Of a DNA stretch of 42,169 nucleotides, positions 9,801 through 18,701 are shown one piece after another. Origin of the DNA: Micractinium sp. NFX-FRZ. Its lineage: Eukaryota > Chlorophyta > Trebouxiophyceae > Chlorellales > Chlorellaceae. Position numbers and translations under genes: made by a program. How positions within the stretch are numbered: position 1 is the first letter of the stretch; every line of letters starts with the position of its first letter. The notes beneath the pieces are model-generated. The model did no database searches and was not told the origin of the DNA. It saw only the letters and a program-made list of their open reading frames with translations. Where the stretch lies: positions 1-42,169 of the forward strand of contig JAPTJF010000514.1 of NCBI GenBank assembly GCA_029339195.1, given 5' to 3'.

Positions 9801-12800
9801 AGCCAGGCACCCACGCACACCCACACTCGCACACACACTCGCGCTCGCGCACGCACACATACACACACACGCACGCGCTTACATGTAGGACAGGGATGAG
9901 AAGCGTCCGTTGCCGCCGTACTGCACGCTGGACACGCTGGTGATAACGAGGCCGGCGGGGCAGGTGGCTGCTCCCCACCAGTTCTCCGGCGCATCCACCC
10001 AGGGGTCCCCCCGCAGCGGCTGGCAGCCGTAAAGCCTCCTGCAGCAAGGGCAAGGGCAAGGGCAGGAGGCGGGGGTGGGGTGGAGTGCAGGGGAAGAGGA
10101 AGAGGGGTACAGCCCAATGGCCCGTAGTTAGGGAAGCCATCAGGAATTTGAGCTAAAGGCACCCGTCAGCTACCATGGGGGTGGTGTGGGGATGCAGGAG
10201 GGGGCCAGATCAGCCCGCCGTGTCTCGCGGTTGCACGCCTTTGGCTGGGCTGAGCTGCCTGCCGCCCTGACTGTGGTCTGACGCGGTGTTGTTTGCAAAT
10301 GTGCCTGCATCCACCGTGGGTTTGCCTCGCAGCCTCTGGCAGAGTGCCAAACAGCCCTCAACCGAATCCGCCAACTCTCACCATTGTGAACACTTGAACA
10401 GTGAAACCGACGGGATGCACCACCAAGCAGCAGCAGCAGCGGCTACCACAGCAGCAGCGGCGGCGGCGGCCACAGCAGCAGCGGCGACCACAGCAGCAGC
10501 GGCGACCACAGCAGCAGCGGCGGCGGCGGCGGCTGCGGTTCTTATTCATGAGTCTGTGGATTCACATCACATGCCGCACACACTCACGCTGCGGCGGCGA
10601 CCTGTGGGCGGCAGAAGCAGTAGTCGGATGTGCAGGCGATGGTGCCGGTGGAGTTGCAGTTGGGGCCAATCTCGGTGCCGTCGCCGAAGCAGGACCTGCA
10701 GCGGGGCAGTTGAGGGGCGTGCAGCGTGGGAGGGTGGGTGAGCCGAAGAGGGGAGCAGGTGGCGCCCTGAGCGGCAGCGCGCGCAGCACACCCGTGGGCC
10801 GACGTGGCAGCTGGCGCAAAGGGGTGGACACCTGTTTGAAACCTCTGGCGTCCAGAGGGCTGCTCCCCGCCCGGCCAACTCGCGCCCCGGTCAGCAAGAG
10901 AGCCCGGCGGTACGCAGCCTTAATTAAAAAACTAAACTAAAAACTAAAAACCTTGTGTTTGTTATATGAAACAGGGACCATGCCACACGTGCCCCGCCCC
11001 TGCTCACCTGCAGCGTCCGACCCGCCTGGCCCGGTAGGTGCCCTTGACGCAGTTTGGGTCCACGACGGGGCAGATGCTGTAGCGCGGGTTGTTCTCAATC
11101 CCCTTTGACCACTCGTCAAACTGGGAGAGGTAGCCGCCTGCGGCGCGAGGGACGCAGAGGGGCAGTGAGTAGGGCCGCACGAGGCATGGGGCAGCACCAG
11201 TGAGAGGGGCAGCCAACATCGATCTCATAGACTGTTTAAGCAACGTTAACTTGGCCGCGGTTGTTGACCCACAAGCAAAAGGGCAACCCGAGGCATAGTC
11301 ACATGCGGTGCTGAACTACTGCAGGGCTTGGGCGCGGTTGTGGTCTAAAGCAAGGCGGCCAGCCCTCAGGTGGAGGAGCAACAGCTGTCACTCACATGTG
11401 GTGATGAACTTGTACAGCATGGCTCGCACCGACTTGAGTTGCGGGCGGAACGACTGCAGGGCGGCGTGCAGGGTTGGGGGGGCGCAAGGGCGGGTGTGGT
11501 GCCGTGCGTGGCGCAGTGTGGGGCAGGCGGCGGGGGGGCCAGCTGGCAGGGTGGTGTGCGTATGCTTGTGTGTGAGGAGAATGCAGGGGCAGGCAAAAGC
11601 ACCGAGGGTTCGTCACTCATGCGCTCACTCGTGCAGGCAGTAAGGAGCAGCCACTCCCCGACGGTCGCTCCCCGCCAGCCCCCGGTGCTTGCAAGGCCGA
11701 AGCAAGCAAGCCTGCTGGGCCACCCGGAGGCAACTAGTTTGTTTCGACAAGTTTGGTTTGATTTTGGCCAAATTCCACGTTTAATTACTTCATGGAATCA
11801 ACAATGCAAAGTGTGCTCACCACCGGCCAGATGTTTTCGTAGTTGAAGACCTGTGTCAGCGGTGCAATGCTGTAATGCACAGGCGACCGCCAGCCTGCAC
11901 ATAAAGGAGCAACAAGAGCACTGCTGTGAGGAAGGAGAGGCAAGACGCGTGGGCATGCACGACGGCTGGGCCACGAGTGGTGCCCACGTGACGAGAGTGG
12001 CGGGTGGAGGGCGCGTGGCTGCCGCAGCAGTGCACAGGGGCCAGCCCGCCGCTGCACGGAAGGCAATGGCTCCGGGGCGCGCATGTTCAGCCGGGGCGTA
12101 CAGTTGTTCAGCTGGGGAGGTGGCTGTAGGTGCGCCAAGGGGTGGGGGGGGGGGGGGGAGCAGTGCAGAAGCAGGCCAGAGGCAAGTGGCCCCCCGCCCC
12201 CCGCCCACTGACGTGACACCCGCACCTTTCCCAAGCACTTATTGAGGGTATGCATTCAGACAGCAGGTCATCGTCCCACGGCTGTGCGTGCGGCATGCAG
12301 CTGATTTGTGTGGGGGGGCTGCCCCCACCCCCGGCCACCCCAGCTTCCACCCCACCAGATACATGCTCTGCAGGCAGGCCTCTCTTGCATCCCCTTCATC
12401 CCCCCCCCGTGCCTCTCTTCCCTCTCATCCCTCCCCCCGCTTGCCTCCCCTTCATCGCCCTCACCTCGCCCCCCTCCTCTCCTCTTCCCTCTCCCCTCTT
12501 TCCCCTCCCCTGAATCCCCCCCTCCCCTCTCCCCTCCCCCCCGACCCAACCCAACCCACATCATGTGGGTGCACACACTCCCCCCCCACCCCCCACCCAC
12601 ACCCCCACCCACACCCACCCACCGTATCGGTCCACCGCCGTGCGGATGTCGTAGGTCCACTGCACGCAGTCGATGTAGGTGGTCCCTCCCAGCGGGTCGG
12701 TCAGCGGGTCGTTGACTTGCTTGGCGTTGAACAGGGTGATGTTGACCAGGGATGGGATCAGGATTTCGCCAAACGTCTGCACACGGGGGGGCGGGGCGGG

Positions 12801-15800
12801 GCGTAAGGTTGGCAAGGTGGCCGAGCTGCCTGGCGTGAGGCGGGGTGACGTTTGCCTGAGAGGGAGGCGACCCGAGTTCTGCCGCATGGGCACGGGTCAA
12901 CACAGGGGCAGGGCAGGGCAGGGCGAGAGAGCACAGGGCTGGCAGGCAGGCAGGCACACGCTCCAGATGGCAGGCGCATGCTCCAAAGGGAGCCCTGCCG
13001 TGTTCGGTTCCTGCCCTGTGCTTGTATGTAAGTGCAAGCGCCCACATACACACAAACCCACCACAGTGCACACCTGGGAGTTTGACCGAACAGTGTCGGT
13101 CTGGGTGGAGGAGTAGTCAACCGACACAGACACCTGCAGGGACGGACGGGAGCGGAGGTGGGGCGGGGTGGGGTCGGGGAGAGCACAATTCGGGTGCCGT
13201 TTGTGAGAGGAGGAAGCGGATACGTGCCCGCAGCAGCCTCGCCGGCACCATGCCCACCCGCTTCACCTTGACATGCACCTGTCAAAGCGTGCCGTGGACT
13301 TGAAATGTAATTGATTGATTGATTGAGTGGCACTGCCAACACTTGCTACCTTGGAAAGCGATGAGTTTTGAGCGGGGTCTCACCTGCACCATGGCAACTT
13401 GTGCTGCCACACCATGCACCCATCCACAGTGCAGTGGCAGTGCAACCGAGTACAGCACTGCTTGGCAAGGGGTGAGGGGGCTCTCACCTGCACCATGGCG
13501 ACTTGCGCTGCCACGCTGACGGAGACGTCGGTCTGCTGGAAGGAGCTGTAAGTGGAGGCCGTCATCTGGGAGGTCACGGCGGCTGCGGGGGGCAGGGGAG
13601 GGGGAGGGGCGGGGGGAGCGGGAAGGGTGGGGCCACGGGTGCGGGCGAAGTGGAACAGGTGGGGCCATCAGGGACAAGGGTGGGGGTGGCAAGGGTGGGG
13701 CCACGAGGGCGGATGTGTAGCACTCAGATGTTTAGCACTCGCGCTTTATCAACTTTACCAATCTTGTTTCCACCATTCGGCACCCAGGCTATGCCACTCA
13801 GGTGCAGCAGCACTCACCCAAGCCTCCCCAATAGACGGTGGTGATGTAGTGGGTGCCATAGTTGTCGATGAAGCTTTGCAGGGCATACTGCAGGCAGGCG
13901 GTACACAGGAACGAGGGCAGGCAGTACGTCAGGGCAGTACAGCCTGCAGGGATGCGTGGCTGGATAGGGGCGCTCTGAAGGTGCGGGCGCCGCAGTGGGC
14001 GGGCAAGCGGCGCTGCCCAGCAGGGCAGGGCTGTGCGGCTGGGAGGCGCACTGTGGCGGCGCAGCAGGGGGCGCAGAGCGGGGGAGGCGGCTGGGCAAAG
14101 CACTCTGGCGGAATGCGGGGCGGGAGGGGTGGGCAGTCTTACCCTCATGCGTGACACATGAATAGAAGTACTACCCACCTCTCCCTTTCCAGCTCCCAAA
14201 CCCTTCAACTCGAGAAAAAAAACATAGAAAGGGGTGCAGCAGGGGCCCTCACCTGGTCCACCTCATTCCTGACGGCGGCCTCAAACAGCGGCTTTGCGTT
14301 GGCCACGAATGCCGGGTGCAGCGTGAGGGCGGCGGGGCCTGCAGGTGGAATCAGGGGTGAGAGAATGCTAAAACTTTCAAGAACTCCTGCCCAAGCTTGT
14401 GATGCACGCCTGCCCTCAGAAGGGCTTGCTGGCACACGACAGTTGTGCTTTGCTTGGAGCATCTGTCAGACGGGTGTACCACACACGCCCGCACCACTTT
14501 CGGCGCATTGAGCAGGTGCTGTGCTGTGCTGTGCTGTGTTGTGCGTTTGCGTCATGCGGCGGCAGCGCGAGGGCAGCAGCCACCCGCAGTGTGGGAGCAG
14601 CCATTGTGAGAGCAGCCATTGTGAGAGCAGCCATTGTGAGAGCAGCCATTGCGAGAGCAGCCAGGGGTCGGTGCATGCCAGAGCAAGGCAGGGCCCCTCT
14701 GCTCACTAACAAACGGTTGGACACTATCGGCCCCGCTCACCCAGGCCCCCGCCCCCCCGCTGCCCCGCTGGAGGTTGGTTGGTTGCCACCCAAGAGGGCA
14801 CCCTCACCCCTCACTTCCATCCACCCGCATGCCATCGGCAGAAGCAGCTTTAGTTAATGGGAGTGACCTGTTTGGAGCCGTACCTCTCCCCAGGCCGTAG
14901 CCTCCCAGGTAAACCTTGGCGCCCGAGTTGGTTGTGATGGTCTGGGTAGCGGAGCTCGTCTTGCTGAGGCTGTTGAAGTTGCTGCAGCCAGGCAGGGCGG
15001 GGAGGCAGGGCGGGGGAAGCGTGTGGGTGGGGGTCGTGGGGGCGCAGCGGGCAGCCAGGTGGTCTGGCAAACCGGGGGCTCACACGGCACACAAACAGCG
15101 CAGCACGGCACAGCGCAGCACGGCGCAGCGGGCAAGGCGTGTAGGGCACGTCGCAGCCAGCGCAGACAGCGCAGCGCGGCAAAGTGCAGGACAGCGCAGC
15201 GCAGCCCAGCGGCAGCGCAGCGCAGCGCAGCATTCTCACGCGTTGCCGCTGAGGGAGGCGATGCCAAAGTCCGCAGAAACGCCGAGCCTGCAGCAGGAGG
15301 AGCGAGCACAAAGCAAGCCAAGAGATGCATTCGTGGGCGGCGCTCGAGAGGGGTGGAGGGGAAGGCGGCGCCCGCCCCTGCCCAGCCAGCACACGAGCAC
15401 GCTGCGGCGCAATGGCGAGCACGCTCTCTTGCAATGGGCTTCAGCATGCCGCGCAATCTATCTGCCTAGATGGTCAGGGGACCCTTTCCATCTAAGGCCC
15501 ACCTCCGCCATGCCTTTCAGCGACGTGCACACACGCTTTGTGCCCACTCCCACGCCCCGCTCACGCAGTGCCCAGTGGCCCGCCTGCCCCAGCACACCGA
15601 CAGCTGCGCGACGTGCACGCATCGTGCCCGCTCCCACGCCCCACTCACGATATGCCCAGTGACTCCTTAAAGTCGCTGGCCGAGTTGAACACGTCGGTGG
15701 AGAACTGGGAGGTGCAAGTGCCGCCGGTGGTGGGCAGGGACGTCACCTCGCTCGTGTTGAGCAGGAAGATAGGTTGCAGGCTGCAGGCAAGGGGCGGTTC

Positions 15801-18393
15801 AGTTGGTGGAAAAAGGGTGGCGATGGCTGCAGGGAAGGGACGCTTGTACTGGAAGGCGGTGGGTCCAAAAGGGGCTGCAGGGAAGAACAGCTACAGTGGT
15901 TTACACGAAACACAAACAGCAGGCCAAGCAGAGGGCCAAGGGGGCGCCATCCGACGGTGCAAGCAGGGGGGAGGAAGCAGCAAGCAGAGGGCCAAGCAGG
16001 GGGGAAGGAAGCAGCAAGCAGATGGCCGAGCAGGGGGGGAGGAAGCAGCAGGCAGAGGGCCGAGCAGGGGGGGAGGAAGCAGCAGGCAGAGGGCCAAGCA
16101 GGGGGGAAGGAAGCAGCAAGCAGAGGGCCAAGCAGGGGGGAAGGAAGCAGCAAGCAGAGGGCCAAGCAGGGGGGAGCAAGCAGCAGGCAGAGGGCCAAGC
16201 AGGGGGGAGGAAGCAGGGGTGCGCGAGCAGGGGGGAGCAAGCAGGGGGGAAGCAAGCAGGCAGCACAGGCGGCACAGGCGGCAGCTCACGTGAAGCCCGG
16301 GTCTAGTGAGGACATGCCCACAGAGAGGGGCAGGCCGGTGATCACGTTGTACCCCTGGCCAAGCACCGAGAAGCGGCCGCTCCCAAAATCTGCCTCCCCG
16401 GCCGACGCCGCTGACACGCCGCCGGCGCCGGCGCCGCCCCGGGGCACGCCGGGGGCGCGGGCCCACCGCCGCTTGTCCCCCATCTTGTGCGCCACGTACA
16501 GCACGCTGGTGCAGCCCAGCTTGGGAGGTATGGCGGACTACGTGGGGGCGGGGGAGGGGCGGGACAGGGGGAAGGCGGAGTTTGAGGCCACGTGTGTGAA
16601 AGAGGAGGGAGAGAAACAAGGAGTGCGAGACCTATGCGAAAGAGAAGGGGAAGAGAAGGGGTGCGAGGCCTGTTGAGAGAGAGGCCTGCTGAGGAAGGCC
16701 TGTGTGTGCAAGGCTGCTGAGGGGCAGCAATAGGGGTGGTTTCGGGGGCCGTGTGAGGCGTGGGCTGCTGCGGCCCAGCTGGGGGGCTTCTGGAGAAATG
16801 AGTGCAGCTCAGGATATGGGGGAGGTGAGAGTCTTTTTGGGGGGGGAGGGGGGACGGTAGTAGCAGACAGCAGCGGGGAGACGAGAGTTCCGAGGGGGTG
16901 AGCCAGTAGCAGCCCAGAAACAGCCCCCGCACAGGCGGTTGAGACGGCGGGGCGGTGGGGGCACCTGCCACACACACAGGCAGCGGCAGCAGCGGCATCC
17001 CCGCTCCCCTCCCTAGCCAGCATCCTCCCCGGGCCTGGCAGACGGCCGCCAACCGTCAGCAGCCTGCAAATCCAACTCCAAGTCCCACCCACCCACCCAC
17101 CCTCCCTCCCTCGCTCAACAAAGCCCAGCATTGCCCAACAAAACCGCTCTCACCCGCGGTACCGCCAGCTGGGTGGCCACCATGCGCCGCAGCTCCCGCG
17201 TCGCATTGAGCGGTATCTTGCCCAGCTGGCGGTACAGTCCCAGCGGTACAAACCGCCGCTGCATCTCGCTGTTGGAGGGCAGCACCAGCACCCGCCCGCG
17301 GGACGCGCGGCGCAGCTCGCCTGCGGGCGGGTGCAATGAGTGAGGAGTGAGAGGGGAGAGGGGGCGACGGGGCTGTGGGGTGATGCAGGGCGGGGCAGGG
17401 AGGGGTGAGGCAGGCATGGCGGGCCTGCAACACTGCGTGCATGGGCGGCACCATGCGGTGCGACGTGCCAGGGACGCGAAGAGGGAAGGGGAAACATTAT
17501 AGTGCATTGCCGCTTGCATGCAACAGTGAGCAAGGGCATGGCGTGAGGTGAGAGGGGATGGGACGGGCGGGGTAGCGAGGCGGGGGGCGGTGCGGAGCGG
17601 GGCGGGGGCAGAGGGGCGCCAGGCGGGAGCGGGGCAGGCAGCAATGGCAAGGGTGAGAGAGAGGGGTGGCATGTGCTGCCAGCAAAGAGCCATTGTGTGC
17701 TCAGGGACGCAGCACGCCAGCCACCCCTCCCCCGCCTGCCCACCCACCCACCGTGCCCAGCCCAGCCCGGCCCAGCCCACCTTCTAGCCCAAACTTTTGG
17801 ATGCCCCATTTCAAGTCTGAGAAGAGCACGCCCGGTCCACACCGCAGCAGCGCATCTACCGCAGCCGTCGACCCCGACGGCAGGTCAGAGCAGCGCTGCG
17901 GCGCCTTCTGCGTCTGCGCCGCCGGAGGGGGCCTCAGCTGCGCGGGCGGCCGCCGCTGCTGCTGCTGCTTGGCGCCCACGCCCGCTGCGGTGCCGCGCGC
18001 CTGCGGTCGTGGTGCGGGCGGCCGTTGGAGGGAGGCAGCTCCCACGCCGGCGGCTACTTGTGCACCAGACTGCGTGGGCACCCGCAGCGAGGCTGGCGGC
18101 TCCAGACGCCCCCCTGAGGCGGGCGGCAAGGGTGGCGCCGGCGGCGCGCTGTCCGTGACTGCAGAGGCGGGCAGCGGGCGGGAAAATGGGCGGCCGGTGG
18201 GTGGGTGAGCATGAAAGCGCACTTGCCGGCGGCCAGGGGGGAAAGGTGAGGGGGAGCGGAGCGGGGGTGCCCCCAAGGTACTTCGCCCGCAGGACCGGCA
18301 TATCGGCGCCCAACCTGCAGCCAGCACCAGGACAATCAGGGCGCCTAAGAGCCCTTGAGCCCGGCGAGGGCCCGTCATAAAGGGAGGAGCCAA
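6864..18393 (-). CDS. Gene B: secreted MACPF protein with three SUEL-type lectin domains
   Basis: 24-exon model, 951 residues, phases closing exactly: 18393-18315, 18158-17781, 17320-17154, 16519-16290, 15780-15649, 15287-15240, 14981-14884, 14338-14253, 13887-13818, 13582-13488, 13133-13074, 12776-12623, 11894-11821, 11453-11396, 11137-11008, 10695-10588, 10038-9883, 9542-9432, 9024-8866, 8562-8493, 8058-8015, 7806-7668, 7350-7298, 7020-6864. Order: signal peptide (GALIVLVLAA), Ala/Pro/Gln-rich region, N-terminal module shared with gene A, MACPF from about residue 255 (VLGQGYNVITGLPL), Cys-rich module about 590-655, lectin domains about 656-951. The MACPF signature YGTHYITTVYWGG at about 416 fits Y-G-T-H-Y-x6-G-G exactly. 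MACPF proteins oligomerise on membranes and many form pores; SUEL domains bind galactose or rhamnose. Glycan-directed membrane attack, defence or adhesion is inferred. The exon 1 donor is uncertain (18315 or slightly downstream); the start could also be 18378. Confidence 0.85.
7549..7700. repeat. Duplicated exon end of gene B exon 22
   Basis: The end of exon 7806-7668 and its donor (plus: cagcatgctcagctcacccg then agcggcgtccacg) at 7651-7700 has a copy at about 7551-7606. In the copy the donor bases ctcaccc have become gcgcgccc, so that site is dead. The downstream coding bases (ttggaagcgcctc / ttcggagcgcctg) are also similar. Confidence 0.75.
8862..8866 (-). other. Probable GC-AG intron donor or alternative GT donor in gene B
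   Basis: After the codon for Tyr the minus strand reads AG|GCGAGTGCAA. A GC donor at 8865-8864 joined to the acceptor before 8562 keeps frame. A GT donor at 8861-8860 joined to the acceptor before 8558 also keeps frame and inserts two residues. Sequence alone cannot decide. Confidence 0.5.
9240..9432. repeat. Three copies of a segment ending at the exon 18 donor of gene B
   Basis: The segment cagtggcacaagaaggggcg followed by ctca occurs at about 9287-9310, 9340-9365 and 9405-9430. The last copy abuts the working donor of exon 9542-9432. The spacers also share gcacaac and gccagcacacaaa motifs, so the array is a locally duplicated intron start. Confidence 0.8.
10425..10540. repeat. CAG/GCGGCG microsatellite
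   Basis: Interrupted CAG/CGG repeats with regularly spaced ACCACAG units in the gene B intron between 10588 and 10038. It lies close to, but not in, the donor of exon 10695-10588. It produces spurious poly-Gln and poly-Ala frames on both strands. Confidence 0.9.
10918..10965. other. A-rich islet in gene B intron
   Basis: A strongly A-rich stretch (ttaattaaaaaactaaac and onward) in otherwise GC-rich sequence, lying between exons 11137-11008 and 10695-10588. It resembles a retroposed poly(A)-like remnant, but no element body is recognised. Confidence 0.35.
13292..13326 (+). repeat. 35-bp dispersed repeat, copy 1
   Basis: Begins ccgtggacttgaaatgtaat and ends in tandem TTGA/GATT units. An exact inverted copy lies at 35122-35156. 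Outside these 35 bp the flanks are unrelated. A constant 3' end with a tetranucleotide tail is what a 5'-truncated non-LTR retroelement or SINE leaves behind (inference). It sits in a gene B intron. Confidence 0.65.
13379..13516. repeat. Duplicated exon end plus donor of gene B exon 10
   Basis: The plus-strand motif ctcacctgcaccatggc plus about 16 more bases occurs at 13379-13411 and again at 13483-13515 with two mismatches. The second copy is the end of exon 13582-13488 with its GTGAGA donor. The first is an intact pseudo-donor copy (also GTGAGA) 100 bp into the intron. Confidence 0.85.
13488..13887 (-). other. Gene B MACPF signature exons
   Basis: Exon 13887-13818 carries YGTHYITTVYWGG, the canonical MACPF signature (aromatic-G-T-H-aromatic, six residues, G-G). 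Exon 13582-13488 follows with a Thr/Ser/Gln-rich amphipathic stretch (SQMTASTYSSFQQ) typical of the region after the signature. In gene A the same place reads FGTHYVNKVYTGG followed by TTMTAEDYSKLQES, and there an intron interrupts the signature; in B it lies within one exon. Confidence 0.92.
14585..14665. repeat. 15-bp tandem repeat
   Basis: About five units of gagcagccattgtga in the gene B intron between exons 14981-14884 and 14338-14253. An uninterrupted Ser/His/Cys/Glu frame through it is an artefact of the 15-bp period. Confidence 0.9.
15090..15240. repeat. GCAGC/GCACG low-complexity tract next to a 48-nt exon (gene B)
   Basis: Many gcagc, cagcgc and acggc units immediately downstream (minus sense) of exon 15287-15240. 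A tract of the same composition lies at the equivalent place in gene A (36205-36298). Confidence 0.85.
15955..16262. repeat. ~33-bp tandem minisatellite
   Basis: About nine units built from aagcaggggggaggaagcag followed by caagcagagggcc, in the gene B intron between exons 16519-16290 and 15780-15649. The units differ only in a/g changes and one shortened copy near the end. There are no unique spacers. Confidence 0.9.
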
Positions 18394-18701
18394 GGGCTAG
18401 TGTGGCATCTCCCTCTAAGCTGGCTATGCGGGCTGGCGCTGCTGCTGGCCTCAATTTGATGGGGCTGGCGCTCGCTGGTTGGCAGGCAGGGACCAGGGGA
18501 AAGGCGGTCCTGCGGGGGGCGCGGGTCAGCGGGTAACGAGTGGCTAGGGACCGCCTGGCAGTGGCAGCTTGGTGGAAGCTGGGGTGTGTGGCGCAATTAG
18601 CACGCCTGGCCAGGATGCACCTCCCACATCCTCGGCCAGAGGCCTCTAGTACCGCCTCCCTGTGCTCCTGAGCTGCAGAGGGCGGCCAAGGGGGAGGGGA
18701 A
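18394..18701. promoter_or_regulatory. Putative bidirectional promoter between gene B and the FN3 gene
   Basis: Gene B starts at 18393 (minus) and the FN3 gene at 18702 (plus), leaving 308 bp to serve both transcription starts and 5' UTRs. I see no clear TATA box. Both proteins have signal peptides, so shared regulation of two secreted products is plausible (inference). Confidence 0.5.

Larger units (their letters stand above)
6864..10038 (-). other. Three tandem SUEL-type (Gal_Lectin) domains of gene B
   Basis: Lectin 1 spans exons 10038-9883 and 9542-9432: TCPAGLVITSVSSVQYGG, then CIGHAACAVQASNDVFGDP and KRLKFTW, closing on the Cys of the next exon. Lectin 2 spans 9024-8015: LTCPDAGSGQLVIGQ, PYYGKL, GFWGDPCGSTAGDYYLGLHY, closing Cys in the next exon. 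Lectin 3 spans 7806-6864: CGGKDSLGRVVIT, GYYGKVTFKV, GPDPCNGKEKKLTFRYTC, with the stop one codon later. The pattern (C..GxVI, YG, C-G-K, FGDPC-G-T/K, Y-C) is the D-galactoside/L-rhamnose-binding lectin family. Lectin 1 lacks the Cys after FGDP (FGDPAPG). Each domain is split by introns near its middle. Confidence 0.82.

Noticed and set aside
10286..10940. Gln/Arg/Ala-rich plus-strand frames over the CAG/CGG repeats
   Set aside because: Microsatellite translation only, antisense to gene B exon 10695-10588.
15955..16262. CRISPR-like appearance of regular 33-bp repeats
   Set aside because: The units are directly tandem without unique spacers, there are no cas genes, and the context is a eukaryotic intron.
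15538..16676. Open frames of 250-300 codons through the 33-bp repeats
   Set aside because: They arise from a repeat whose period is a multiple of three. They lie in a gene B intron and across exon 15780-15649 on the wrong strand.
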